From Aquilaria yunnanensis (taxonomy: Eukaryota > Streptophyta > Magnoliopsida > Malvales > Thymelaeaceae), in the NCBI GenBank assembly GCA_039654915.1, contig CM077597.1, positions 84,260,001-84,324,000 on the forward strand: 64,000 bases of DNA. The letters are read 5' to 3'. The notes under the pieces were generated by a model, which was not told where the DNA came from, did not search any database, and saw only the letters and a list, made by a program, of their open reading frames with translations. Positions 9,256 to 21,055 of this stretch are shown here, piece by piece (position 1 is the stretch's first letter; each line of letters opens with the position of its first letter). Position numbers and translations under genes: made by a program.

Positions 9256-11252
9256 ACGCCAAAGTCATCAGGGAGGTGAAGTACCCCGAATGGTTAAGCA
9301 ACGTGGTCATTGCCACAAAAGAAGGTAGTAGCAAACTCCGGATGTGCATCGACTTTAGAAACTTGAACGATGCTTGCCCGAAAGACTCATACCCTCTGCC
9401 GCCAATAGATCAACTGGTAGATTCAACTGCCGAATATGGGCGCCTAAGTTTCCTAGACGCCTTCAGTGACTACCATCAAATAAGGATGGACCCCGAAGAT
9501 GAAGAAAAAACCGCCTTCATCACCGAGGGAGGAACATACTGCTATGTCAGGATGCCCTTCGGGCTAAAAAATGCAAGAGCCACCTACCAAAGGTTGATGA
9601 ACAAGGTCTTTAAAGACCAAATGGGGAGAAACATGGAGGTGTATGTTGATGATATGATAGTCAAGAGCAAGCTGCCTAGTTATCACGTTGCAGATCTAGA
9701 GGAAACCTTCCAAAAGCTCAGAGCCTTCAGGATTCGGCTCAATCCTGAAAAGTGCATCTTCGGGGTAACCTCGGGAAAATTCCTTGGGTACATGGTATCC
9801 GAAAGAGGCATTGACGCTAACCCCGAGAAGATTAAGGCGCTGCTTGAGTTCCGAACTCCTGCCACAGTCAAAGACGTGCAGAGGCTCACCGGAAGAATAA
9901 CCTCCCTGAGCAGATTTATTTCCAGGTACGGAGATAGGTGTCGACCTTTCTTCAAAGTCCTCACAAAGGCAGCAAAAGTGGAAGGCGACCTCGGAAGGAA
10001 TGATCACCCTTGGGATGAAAATTGCCAAAAGGCCTGGGAAGAACTCAAAGTCTACTTGGCTAGCCTGCCGACTCTGCGACAACCTCGGGAGGGAGAGCCC
10101 CTCGTTTTGTACCTCGCCGTCACGGAGAAAGCTATAAGCTCGGTCCTCGTGAAAGAAGAAGGGCCAAAGCAATGGCCAGTCTATTACGTCAGCAAATCCC
10201 TGCATGGCGCCGAAGTCAGGTACCCTCTGCTTCAAAAAGCTATATACGCCTTGGTGCTTGCAGGGAGAAGGCTGCGACCATACTTTCAGGCTCACCCCAT
10301 CATCGTCCGAAGTAGTCTACCACTACGGGATGTTATGAAGAAAGTTGATCATTCGGCAAGGCTCTCCAAATGGTGCATAGAGCTTGGCGAACACGAAATC
10401 ATATATGAACCTCGGAAGGCCATAAAAGCTCACGCACTGGCAGATTTTATCGCCGAAATACCCACCACTAAGGAAAGCCATTTGGATCCAAACGGAGGTG
10501 AGCCAGAGTGGACCTTGCATGTTGACGGAGCCTCGGGATCCGAACACCAGGGAGCTGGAGTAATTATCAGAGGACCCGAAGGCCTAACGGTAAAGAAGGC
10601 TATCAAGTTCAGCTTCAGTGTCACTAACAATGTGGCTGAGTATGAAGCCCTCATAGCGGGATTACGCTTGGCCAGAAGGATTGGCGTGAGAAAATTAAAG
10701 GCTCACAGCGATTCCCAGCTGGTAGTTCGGCAGACGGCAGGAGATTATGGGGCGAAGGACCTAATCTTGGCAAAATACCACGAGCTGGTAGCAAAGCTCA
10801 TCCAAGAGTTTGACGCCGTATGGATCGAAAATGTACCTCGGCGGAATAACACTGAGGCAGATTGCTTGGCGAAGTCAAAAACATACACCGAGGTGCTAGA
10901 CCACCCAAGCATCTTAGTGCTGAGCATAGCGACCTCGGGAAAAGGATGGAAAGATCCCATAAAAAGATACCTCGCAGAAAATAAGCTCCCCGAAGACCCC
11001 GGCGACGCTGCAAAACTACGAAGACGCTCAGGCCGATTCTTCCTGATTGGTGAAGAATTATACCGACAGGGATATGCAAACCCGCTGCAAAGATGCGTGG
11101 ATGAAGAGGATACTGAAATGGTCCTTGAAGAGGTTCACGAAGGCATGTGTTGTTCACATATTGGAACTTATGCCCTTGCGGCGGTGATACTTCGCCAAGG
11201 ATACTTCTGGCCTACCCTGAGAAAGGATGCAAGGCAGTTCGTCCGAAAGTGA
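9185..11252 (+). pseudogene. Reverse transcriptase, two RNase H domains, integrase zinc finger
   Basis: From the ATG at 9276, RT spans residues about 1-170 with MCIDFRNLN, the FSDYHQI block, MPFGLKNA and the catalytic YVDD at residues 123-126. The RT-associated RNase H follows (VLYLAVTEKAISSVL to ALADFIAE). A second RNase H at about residues 410-540 has LHVDGASG, NVAEYEALIAGL and AHSDSQLV, the duplicated RNase H of the Tat lineage. The integrase H2C2 region starts at HEGMCCSHIG, but the TGA at 11250-11252 sits where the first cysteine of the CxxC pair is expected (GSCQRH follows). RT itself looks undamaged. Confidence 0.88.
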
Positions 11253-12146
11253 GGAAGTTGCCAGAGACACGCGAACATCCAGAGGGCACTCTCGGAAATG
11301 GTATCCTCGGCTGACTATCCTTGGCCTTTCGCAGTCTGGGGTATAGACCTTATTGGGCCACTCCCCTCAGCGCCTGGAGGCGTGAAATTCTGCGTGGTAG
11401 CAGTAGACTATTTCTCAGCAAAAGAAGTGCAGAAGTTTGTATGGAAGAACATTGTATGCAGATTCGGCATACCGAGGGTACTAGTGGCTGATAATGGATC
11501 CCAGTTCATAGACAAAGGATTCCAGGAATTTATTAGCGACCTCGGAATGAAGATGCACTTCGCCCCAGTAGCTCACCCCCAAAGCAACGGGCAGGTGGAA
11601 GTATCCAATAGGACCATAAAAGATGGCCTGAAAAAGAGACTGGGGGAAGCAAAAGGGAAATGGCCAGGAGAACTCCAAAGCGTATTATGGAGTTACCGAA
11701 CGACGCCCCGAAGAGCCACAGGGGAGACTCCCTTCTCACTCGTCTTTGGTACAGAGGCCATTATCCCAATAGAGATAGTTCAACCTTCAGTACGGGTGCA
11801 AGTATTTGATGAAGGTGGAAACGACCTCGGCCTCAGAACCAAGCTCGACCTCGTCAGTGAACACAGAGAAATAGCCGAGCTGAGGAGAAAAGCTTTTCAG
11901 CAAAGAGTGGCCGCGGCTATAAACTTACGGGCCAGGCCAAAAGAAATCAAGAAAGGAGACCTCGTTCTCCGAAAGGCTGACTTTGCGCCCCGAAGGCCGT
12001 CCCATGGAGTACTTCGCGCAAACTGGGAAGGACCTTATCTGGTCCTCGCCGAAGTACGAAAAGGCGTGTACAAACTTGGCGATGCCGAAGGCGTAGAATT
12101 GAAAAACACATGGCACTCAGACGCCTTGAGAAAATTCTACGTCTAA
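11253..12146 (+). pseudogene. Integrase catalytic core and C-terminal domain
   Basis: Continues in the same frame beyond the TGA; the first ATG is at 11298. Counting from it, the D,D35E residues are D17 (GIDLIGP), D65 (VADNGSQF) and E101 (NGQVEVSN), with exactly 35 residues between the last two. The segment after AVDYF is shorter than the family norm by about 12-13 residues: the usual stretch between DYF and the SAKEVQKF helix is missing, an in-frame deletion that probably inactivates the enzyme. The C-terminal region ends with GPYLVLAEVRKGVYKL and an HSDALRKFYV tail. No chromodomain is visible. Confidence 0.88.
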
Positions 12147-12259
12147 GCTTGAGCGAAGGAATCATACTGTGCGAAAAATATTCTAAGTACAGAAGTGTCT
12201 TGAGAAAATTTCTTAAGTGCAGAATTGTACAGAATTCCGCAAAGATGCTCGCCACAAGC

Positions 12260-12700
12260 GCAGATATGACTTTCCGAAGTCCCTTGAGCCATCACGCTCG
12301 GGAAAGATGGGAAAATCTCTCAGCGGTACTCGCCGTAATAAGCGCAGAAACGGTTTTCCGAAGTCCCTTGAGCCATCACGCTCGGGAAAAATGGAAAACA
12401 AAAAATCTCGCAAAAGGTTTCTTAAGTCTCTTAAGCGAACATGCTCGGGACAAGGGGAAATGAAAAATTTTGACTAAGGGGTTTCCGAAGTCCCTCGAGT
12501 GAACGTGTTCGGGACAGAATGGAAATGCAAAAACCTGCAAAAAGACTTAGTCAAATTTTTCAGACTTTCCAAAAAGCCTCTTGAGCGAACAGGCTCGGCC
12601 AATGGAAAAGTCTTTCACACTTAGTCAAGTTTCTTTGATCGCAGGCTTTCCGAAGTCTCTTGAGCAAATGTGTTCGGGGCAATGGAAATAAAGAAACTTG
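12260..12700 (+). repeat. Degenerate tandem repeat between integrase and antisense gene
   Basis: About six copies of a motif resembling TTCCGAAGTCCCTTGAGC followed by a CACGCTCGGGA-type end, at roughly 12273, 12357, 12416, 12484, 12569 and 12648, spaced 60-85 bp. This is a common region for satellite-like arrays in Tat/Ogre elements. It separates the 3' ends of the two convergent gene sets. Confidence 0.75.
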
Positions 12701-12803
12701 CGAAAACACTTAGCCAAAAAAGATCTTCATTTACAATGATCAGGCTTACAAAGAAGAAGTGCCCGAAGAAGGAGAACAAAGAAGAAGAGGTCGCTAAAAT
12801 AGC

Positions 12804-15236
12804 CTAAGGGTTCTCGGCGTCCCGGGAGCTACCAGCCTCTGTGCGTTTTTCCACCACATTCGGCGCCGGAATTGTGGGAGGCAGGTTCAGGTGCTCGATT
12901 TTTGACCAGGACCACCGAGGCCCCTCGGGAATGTTCAGAGCTTCCAAAAAATAGAGGTCCAGACCTGGGAACCTCTCAAGGACTTGATGCCGAGCAAGGC
13001 AGAATCCGTCCTGGAACGCGACCTTGTTCATTTGGTAGAATTTGTCCTTTTCAACCTCAAGGACCTCGAGCTCGTCCTGCAGGTCCGCAACCTCCTTCTT
13101 CAGGGCCTTTATCTTCTTCTTTTCGGGCTCCTTCTTCAAAGACTGGACCTCGGCTTCAAGGGCGTTTTTCTCGCTCACCAACGACCGAATGAGATTGTCA
13201 GATTCTGACTTATCCTTGAGAAGGTCTTGGTTGGCGGCGAGCATCCCGGCCACCTGATCACCGAGGTCAACAATCTTCAGAGAGGAGTTCTTCTCAAGAT
13301 CTTCCTTCTCCTTCCGGAACTCCTCCCGAAGGGCAGCAACTTCTTCCTTCGCAGCGTCTGACAGCTGCTGGTTCTTGGCGATCAATGCCAAGCGAGTGGC
13401 CTTCGCCTTCTCTAAGGTCTCTAAGGCCGTAGCTCGGAACTTCGCCTGCCTGGCCATCCGAACTCGGAGAAAGCCGGCGTACCCCAGCAGCTGCAAAAAG
13501 ATGAACGCAAGGTCAGTAAGAGCCAAACACTTAGGAAAAATTGAAGGGAAAAAGGTGTGAAGAACATACCTGAGCGGCATGCTCGGTGACTTTAGCGGCA
13601 AGGGTGTCATCATCCGGATGGGCCGCCGCAATAGCCTTGAAGGAGGCCTTTGTAAGCACCCCCTTCGAAATTTGCTTCGCCATTTCAGGACAATCCTCGG
13701 AGTACAAGTTCATGTCCTCCGTGAATGTCCAGAAAGGCTCTTTGGGAACCTCCCCTTGCGGGACTTTGGCGTCACGAAGGGCCCGCGCCTTCGCGTGTTC
13801 GGCCGCCCAGTTTGGGGTAAGTAACTCCCCTGCACGGCGAAAACGAGAAGTGGGTCAGAGACAAAGGAAAATTCAGAAAAACAAAAAGAAGCATACTTGT
13901 TCTGAAAGCAACAAACCTGGCGGCACTTCGAATACGGCATCCTCGAAATCCTGAGACTCCTCGGTCTAAATCCCCTTGCCTTTCTGCCTGCGCCGCTCCT
14001 CGGCAGAAGGAGCCTCTACGACGGCCTCCAGAAGGGCCTGCAGCGCGGAAGGGCTCTGGGGTGGGACGTCGGCGGAAGAAACTTCGGTAGCAGCAGGGAC
14101 CTCGGCAGCAGCCTCGGACGCCGGAATCTCGGCTGTCCCAGGCTCCTCATCAGCCTCTTCGGAAATCTCCTCCAGAGGAACTTGGGCAGCTTTCTTTGCC
14201 CGTTTCCCCGAAGGCCCGGCGCCAGTAGACTTCCGCCTTCGGGAAGCCGCCTTCTTTGTCTGATCGCCCTTCTCCACTTGGCCGGAGAAAAGGGACTTAT
14301 AATACGCGGCAGTCCCGTCGCCCATCTCTGAAAAAGAAGAGAAATATCAGCGTAAGTCCGAGGAAAAAACAGCAAGGGAGTAGAAGACAACTCACTTTCG
14401 ACAAGCATTTTGAAAGAGATTTCCTCCTTAAAAAGCTTGACCAACCAGGAATCCTTCCCAGCGATGGCAGGAGCTGGCATCTCGAGGTCAGTCTCGTGCT
14501 CCTTCACCACCTTTAGCTCCCGAAGAACCTCTTCGGTCATCAACTTCTAGTTGATGGGAAAAGGGTAAAGGGCGCGCGGAACAACCTCGGGAGTCCAGTC
14601 AGAGACAGCCCGAATGCGGCCGTCGAAGTCCGCGAAAGTGGAAGCCAACTCTGGAGTCAGCAACAACCTCGGATCAACAACGTCCACATCTAACTTTCCC
14701 TGAGCCCACTTGGTCGGAACATACGACCAGGCCTCCTCCATCTTCAGGAAGAAGAATTTCTGTTGTTACCCCCGCTAACTGTCCTTGGTGGCGAAGGTGA
14801 ACATGAATTTTTTGCTCCCGGATCCCCGAGGTAGCATAAAATAGAAGCCACCTTTTGGGATCACAAAGAGCTTGCAGTACTGCATGAAGATTATAAAATG
14901 GGGTTTTATCCCGAACACGCCACACATACAGAGGAAGGCGTTAAAATAGCAGAACGAGTTCGGGGGAAGCTGGTTCACAGCAATGCCATGGAATTGGCAG
15001 AACTCACAAACCATCTTCGGGGGAGGATACCGAAGTCCGGCCTTCAGCTGAGCTCGGAAAATGGTAAGCTCGTTACTATGGTTTGAAAAAGCATAATGGC
15101 TAGAGCGAGGCAGCATAGTAACGGCGTAAGAGGGAAGAAAGAACTTTTTCTTCCACCTCTCTAGTTTTGCGGGGGTAGTGCAACAAGGATGGGCTAAAAG
15201 AGGCTGCCAGCTCTCAGGGATAGGCATTTTCGACAT
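12804..15236 (-). pseudogene. Spliced antisense gene inside the Tat-like element
   Basis: Four exons on the minus strand: 15236-14396, 14327-13917, 13829-13570, 13490-12804. Introns of 68, 87 and 79 bp each have GT donors (GTGAGT, GTTTGT, GTATGT) and AG acceptors after pyrimidine tracts, and each junction keeps the frame. Exon 1 resembles the putative gypsy-type transposon domain (LKAGLRYPPPKMVCEF, then a Gly-Phe-Tyr-Phe segment). Exon 2 is Ala/Ser/Glu-rich with a basic patch (RRRKSTGAGPSGKRAKK). Exon 4 is a long coiled coil (SEKNALEAEVQSLKKEPEKK) with a Pro-rich tail. In-frame stops at 14775-14777, 14766-14768, 14547-14549 and 13966-13968 break this copy. Function is unknown; antisense extra ORFs are known in Tat elements. 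Confidence 0.82.
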
Positions 15237-15487
15237 GAAAACGAGTTCGGAAAAGGCCAGAAAATAGTTTTCGGGAAAAACTCAAAAGAACAGAGGAATC
15301 AAAACACTCTGGAAAACAAAAACCCACCAAAAGATTTGCCAAAATCTGAGGATGCCGTCGTGAAAGTTGGCTGAAAAAAGCTCTGATTAAAGCAGCTTCA
15401 CCACAGAAAGCAAGAAAGTACAAGAACAGGGGCAAAGCAGAGGAAAGAGCAGAAGTAAAAGCAAATGGGACTTATGATGGAATGGGC

Positions 15488-15497
15488 TATTTATAGG
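15488..15497 (-). promoter_or_regulatory. TATA box of the antisense gene
   Basis: CTATAAATAG on the minus strand, about 250 bp upstream of the antisense start codon at 15236 and outside the LTR. Together with the introns it suggests the gene is transcribed on its own. Confidence 0.6.
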
Positions 15498-15754
15498 CCA
15501 AAGGTGGGTAACCGAAACATCGTCATAAGTACCCTTTGGAGGCGAACCGTCGCCGTAACTGCCCTCTGCACCTGAAAAGGAGCGCCTTCTGTAACCGACG
15601 CGACTCTCCTCCAATGGCAAAGCGCCACGTGTCAATCGCCGCGCCAAAACAGGGGACACGTCTCCTGACATCCCTAAAAAGCTGGGGCGTGTTGCTTAAA
15701 CTGACACGCTTGGCCAGCAGACACGACGTTACACAGACCTGCAAGAAGAAAAAG

Positions 15755-15912
15755 CAGGTTACCTCGAGAACACCAAGAGACAGGCTATGGCCAAACAGCC
15801 CATGACCTTCGGGCAAGAGGTGTATCTTCGGCACAGGCTTCGCCTCGAAGACACCAAAGAACAGGCCAAGGCCGAACAGCCCATACCTTCGGGCAAGAGG
15901 TGCATTCTCGGA
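15755..15912 (+). repeat. Two tandem about 79-bp repeats
   Basis: Two imperfect copies, each containing CTTCGGGCAAGAGGTG and CTCGAAGACACCAA or a variant, just upstream of the polypurine tract. Confidence 0.7.
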
Positions 15913-15991
15913 ACAGGTTGAGCTTCCTAAGAGACTCCCAAGAACAACCTCGGAAAGAGATGCAAAACCGAAGTCTTCACTTCGGCTTTCC

Positions 15992-16004
15992 AAAGGGGGG
16001 CATG
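15992..16004 (+). other. Polypurine tract
   Basis: AAAGGGGGGCATG directly before the 3' LTR start TGATAGCC; the expected primer for plus-strand synthesis. Confidence 0.8.
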
Positions 16005-16878
16005 TGATAGCCAAAGGCTATCGCCTCTATCTGGCCGAACTTCCTGCCACAATCATGGCCAGAAGAAACTGGCGCTACCCGAGAAAAGGTGGGATCATAC
16101 ACCTCGGGAGATAGCCGAAGAGCCCCAAGCCCGGCACGCCAGGAAACTTGAGGATACTACTTGCCCCCCCGAGGTTGTAACAGATCGCCTTCGGAAAAGA
16201 GGCACCAACTATCACGGGCCGAACATGATCTCCCTGAAGGCGGAACTCCCTGAAGCTGGGATCCCCCGAACTGGGTGCGTGTTTCCCGAAGAGGCACTGT
16301 CCGTACCAAAGGACGACCTCGCCCAGGGACCTCGGGAGTACGGCAGGAGCATTTAAGGAAACATTTAAGGAAGCCTCTGACACGTCCTTTCACAGACGTC
16401 ATAAGCCGCCTCAAAAGGCGCTCTGACACGCTGACGCCATCAGAATCACATCATGGCCCATCTCAGCACAAGGCTCAAGGCAACCTGCTACCAGCTATCT
16501 GTCCCCTACGCCCAGAAACTCAGGGAACATCCGACCGAACACGTGTCGCGATCTGAACGGGCTAGGTACTCCTATAAATACCAGGAAGTAAATACTTGGC
16601 AGGAGGTTGGTTAGCAAAGGTCTGACTCCCAGACTCTGAGAAAATCACCAGGCGAGACTCTTAAGCTCCTTTGTGCTATTTCCTCTGCCTTTTCTTAGCC
16701 ACCACTGACTTGGGCGTCGGAGGCTCCCCCCCGGAAACACATTCCGGGGGCCTCCTAACCCTTTATTTCTGGACTTTCAGGCACACTCCCAAGGGCGGAC
16801 CATCCTCCAGGCGTTCTTCCTCCTAGAAGTCTCTCCACCAGTCACCATGACTCTAAACGATGAGGTCCCCGACCATCA
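16005..16878 (+). repeat. 3' LTR of the Tat-like element
   Basis: 874 bp, same length as the 5' LTR, about 20 substitutions apart. Target duplication CTAAT follows at 16879-16883. Here the gag start codon leads only into flanking DNA with a stop shortly after the LTR end. Confidence 0.9.
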
Positions 16879-16883
16879 CTAAT

Positions 16884-18300
16884 CAAGAGGAATTTTAGCA
16901 GCAACTCCTTTTTTATATTTTTCCAATATTTTAAAACATTGAAAAAATTATAATAATTATTTTTCCAACATGATCATCACTTTGCATGTTGGAATAGAAT
17001 TTTTTATTTTTAGCAACTAACTCTTTTTCTATACTAAATAATATTAATGTATTATTATTATTAACTTTTTTTAGATCTAGTCAAATCTTGTGAGTTGTAT
17101 CAAAGTAGCATTACGCATGTATTGTTTTAGGTTTTAATTTTTGGAAAATTACTTAACCATAAATTTAGTTAAATTTGGCAAATATGCCCTAAAGTTTTTA
17201 TAAATGATTTTGAACGTTAGTTTTGGCTAAATTTATTTTCTCTTTCCTTTGCTTGTATTATAAAAAGTACAAACATGCACAGATGTTAAACGAATTTTTT
17301 ACTGTTCTATTATAAGATATTTGGTTCTTTTAATGAAGCTTAATTTCTCTATTCTCTACTTAATTAGAGTTATATTTAAACTAGAAAAGTGTAGAAAAAA
17401 AACCCCTCAAGTTTGCACTAAATTTAATTTTTTATTGCAAACTTACCCACCCTTCATTCTATGTTACAAAATTACTTATTATATGCAATTGATTTGTACG
17501 TTAATCTAAAGAAACCCTTAAGTTGCAATTAAATTTTATTTTCTATTACAAACTTACCCGCCTTTGATTCTTTTTTAGTTATATGCAATTATTTTTTTAT
17601 TTGCGTTAATCCTACCTAAAACTCTTAAATTACGTTTAAATTTTTTTCACCACCAATATGTTGCTCTTGGTTCTATATTACTATCAAATAATGCCTTAAG
17701 TAAATACTTTATAAAAATTAACATTTCAACTTAGCGCTTCAAAAAATTTCATAGTCAAACCTTTTATTTGAATAAAAGACTTAAATATATGGTAAAAATA
17801 ATGCTAACATTTGTACAAAAAAATAGTTTGTAAAACCTAAAATTTTTGTCAATTAATTTTTTTTCCAACTTGGATGAACATATGCTTTGAAAGCCTAGGT
17901 ATTTGGTCCATGTTATGATCTTTCCTTAATAGATTGTATACCATTAATTTTAAATTGTACATTGATAAGAGGAATTTTGAAATCTTTGATTGGATATTAA
18001 AAATAACAGCAAATAACTTTATAAGTACTCTACTCTCACAAATAAAAAAAATTATCAGTTTTTTTTATGACAATTAGTACATATAGTAAATTCTACGTTA
18101 TATTGTTGTTGTTGTTATTTATATTAAACAAAAATCTAATATGGTGAGCTATCTATTATAATAGATAACATAAATAAGGAGAATCGTAAAGAAATATTAT
18201 AACTAAAATTTATGTAAGATACAAAAAATGAAACTAATAAGAAATATATCTAAACTAAAAAAGGTAAAATTATTATTGCTGCTATTTATTAACTTGATCG
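16884..18300. other. AT-rich intergenic DNA with a repeat copy
   Basis: 17240-17930 is a diverged copy of the AT-rich repeat at 5230-5705. A short TTG microsatellite lies near 18102-18116. No gene seen. Confidence 0.5.
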
Positions 18301-21055
18301 TTGGAATGTTTCCCCTGAGAAAACATCTTGGGGCTTTGACATTGTCTTTGGCTGCAGGACCTTCGATTCATCATCTCTGAAGCTCCAAGGTTGGCCCAAC
18401 AAGCTTGAACAATCCCACTTTGAATATTAAAGAGAAACCTTTAAATGCATAATAGAAATATTTTTATTTTTATTTTTTGGTATGTGAGTGAGAGATACTC
18501 CAAAAAATGGTAAAGAACAGATTCCAAACATATTGATAATAATCTCAAGGCCTAAATATACAGATGGCTTATATATTATAGTGATTTAGCCAATCACTCC
18601 TCCAAACATTTTAGGGTATGAATCGAACCTTGAATTTTGATGAACAAGGCTTTGGCCAAACAACTTAACTTTTGTCCATTTAAAAAGAAAAAAACCATAT
18701 AATTGCCACTTAAGTTTTCCAATTTTTATCTTTTGCACCCAAATATTTTATCTCCTCCACTTAGGCTATTATCTTCAATCCAAGCCTCCACCACCACCAA
18801 GACTGCCACCTCTCCTGTCCAGCAACTCCCTACCTTTAAGACCGCCACCTCCCATCTCCAGTGCCTCCCATCCTTTAGGCAAAACTTTTGAACTTGTTTT
18901 TTACTATAATAGAAAAATGAAGCAACTAATGAGCTGACTCATTATTATGTGGAAAAAAATAATTAAAATTCCTTAACTAAAATAAATTATCTAGATAAAA
19001 TAATACCTTAAATTTTATGAAATTGAGTATTAATTCATCCAAGAACCAAAGATTTTGTGGCTGTCAAATATTCTGTGCTATATAAATTATTTTTTCAATA
19101 ACCTTTCCTGAACGATCAACTAATATACAAATCTTGTTCTTACATTGTAATTGTTTATGAGTTATTTCTTAAGAATTGATAATTCAATAATGCTCATAAA
19201 GGTGAAAGACTATGATAAGGTGCATCTTAATGATTAACGCCCCATTTAGCGCCGATTAATGTTGTTCGGTTAATAAGTTTTTTGGTGTGTTGACCGGCCA
19301 GTTGGTATAGGTCCTAGTGTTTCCTTTCTTTAATACCCCTAGACTTGAAAAGAATTACTTTTTACGTGCCATTATTGAGATGATCGCGTGCCCACCTAGA
19401 TCCACACACTTACTTTCCTCGCTCAACTGGTGTTCTAATTTTTGTGAGCACTCTAGTCATCAACCAAGGTACCAAAAAAAAAAAACATTATAAGCCAAAA
19501 AAGCTTATGGAAATGTGCTTGAACAATGGAACTGAAGCTACATCAAGCGTAGCAGTTACAGAAAATCTCGTTGTAGGTCTTCGGTATCGGAGAAGGAGAC
19601 AGCATGCCAAACCCTGGTGAAGTGTCGACAACATCGTTGAATTGTTCTTGCCAGCAAAGCTGCCGCCATTGCATGCTCTTTTTGTCACTGAAGTATGAGA
19701 AACCTTGGTTGGTTGCCGAGAATGCAAGAGATTTTCCACAGAAATGAAGCTATAGCTAGGATTTTCTTTTCCCTTTCATTTTTCCTTCTTAATGGTTTCA
19801 GCCAAAGATCAGTTTTGTTTCATTCGAACCAAAGTCAAAGAAGTCTAACTTGTCCTCACAGTGTAAATATTGTGAACTAAAGGGAGAAACATTTCACCCT
19901 GGGTCCCACAAAGGTTGAAACACACATTAACTCCAACCTATTAAGTTATACTAAACTGAGCTTTTTAAGGGATTAGATTTAGAGGAAATTAGGAAATATT
20001 GAAAATTTTTGTACTCCATATTTGTGGTTTGAGAAATTTCAGCTGCAGATCAAGATATTTTAGAGGTTTAAATAAGGAGTTATGTTGATTCTCGCAAGAT
20101 ATCATTCAAATGATAGACATTGCATGACTGTAAAACTTGGTGATTAAACTGTACCTATTGCCTAATCTAAAAATTGTAAATAAAAGATATATTATAGCTT
20201 GAGAAATCTAGTTTAATATAAATTTTACAGGTTGCAATTTGAAGTTTCCTGTGCAGAGTTATGATCATTCTCATGTGAGTATGCAATTTGAAGCAGAACC
20301 AAGGCTTTTGAAAATTAAATTAGGCCCTAATGATAGTTCATACTATTTTAATTAAGTTCAAAAACCCAATTGATCAATGGTGGATGGAAGATCCAGCTTG
20401 AATAGGGTTTGCTACAATTGCAGATATGAGAACATGTAATGAGGCTACACTGAGGATTAGGACTTAGGTAGTAAGAGGTAAAGTTTTGGGTGCAAATGAT
20501 TGAAATAAAAAACCTAGATAACTATGTTTAGTTGTAATTTAAGTCCTAAAGTTATTAGTGTGTATGATTAATAGAGGCCTACAATTTTAAATTGTGCAAC
20601 AAGATACAATCTGTTACATAATTGACGAAAAAATTTCAGGTGATCGAGTTAGGTGATTAAAGTGTCTCAGTCATAGAAGTCTAGTTTTTTATTCATGCCT
20701 TCAAAATGTCTAGAGCAGCGATTGACCGGGCTACTATAATACTGAAGTCATCTAGGTATTCATGCCTAAACTTAAATCTTACTCACTACGATAAAGTTTT
20801 GATTAGCTAGTAGGAAAGTTGATTGTCGTTCATGGATAAAGAATTATTAAAATGAGTTGAAACAACCAATTTTTAAGAGACGACCGAAAACCTAGTCAAA
20901 TATTATTCAGTCCTCTAGATCTTGATGAAATATAGTTTCTTTGGATGTTTTCTAAGAAAAAATTGAAGTTGAAAATTGATTCGATCATCCATCCAAAACG
21001 AAACAAAAACGTACTAGTATCTAATTTTTTAACACCAACACGTACACAAGGCCGC
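18301..21055. other. Intergenic DNA, no supported gene
   Basis: 18302-18429 contains a short open stretch with coding-like composition (reads RWNVSPEKTSWGFDIVFGCR) that I do not recognise. Around 19490-19740 there is moderately GC-rich sequence with short open frames on both strands but no family motif. Nothing else seen. Confidence 0.4.

Larger units (their letters stand above)
5844..16878 (+). mobile_element. Complete Tat-like Ty3/gypsy LTR retrotransposon
   Basis: An 11,035-bp element bounded by 874-bp LTRs and a CTAAT duplication. Order: 5' LTR, primer site, gag with zinc knuckle, protease, RT, RNase H, second RNase H, integrase, a repeat-rich spacer, an antisense gene, polypurine tract, 3' LTR. 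The second RNase H after the RT-associated one, plus an extra antisense ORF downstream of integrase, is the organisation known for the Tat lineage (Grande, RetroSat2 and Ogre relatives). By eye the two LTRs differ at about 20 sites (about 2.3%), nearly all transitions. The coding region has several frameshifts and stops, so this copy is not autonomous. Confidence 0.9.

Noticed and set aside
12872..14263. Plus-strand frames opposite the antisense gene
   Set aside because: Shadows of the spliced minus-strand exons, which carry the coiled-coil and splice-site evidence.
18302..18429. Short open stretch reading RWNVSPEKTSWG with coding-like composition
   Set aside because: Only about 43 codons, no family recognised, no convincing splice sites; kept only as a remark in the gap entry.
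19488..19880. Overlapping open frames on both strands in moderately GC-rich DNA
   Set aside because: No conserved motif in any frame and stops close by; not enough for a gene call.
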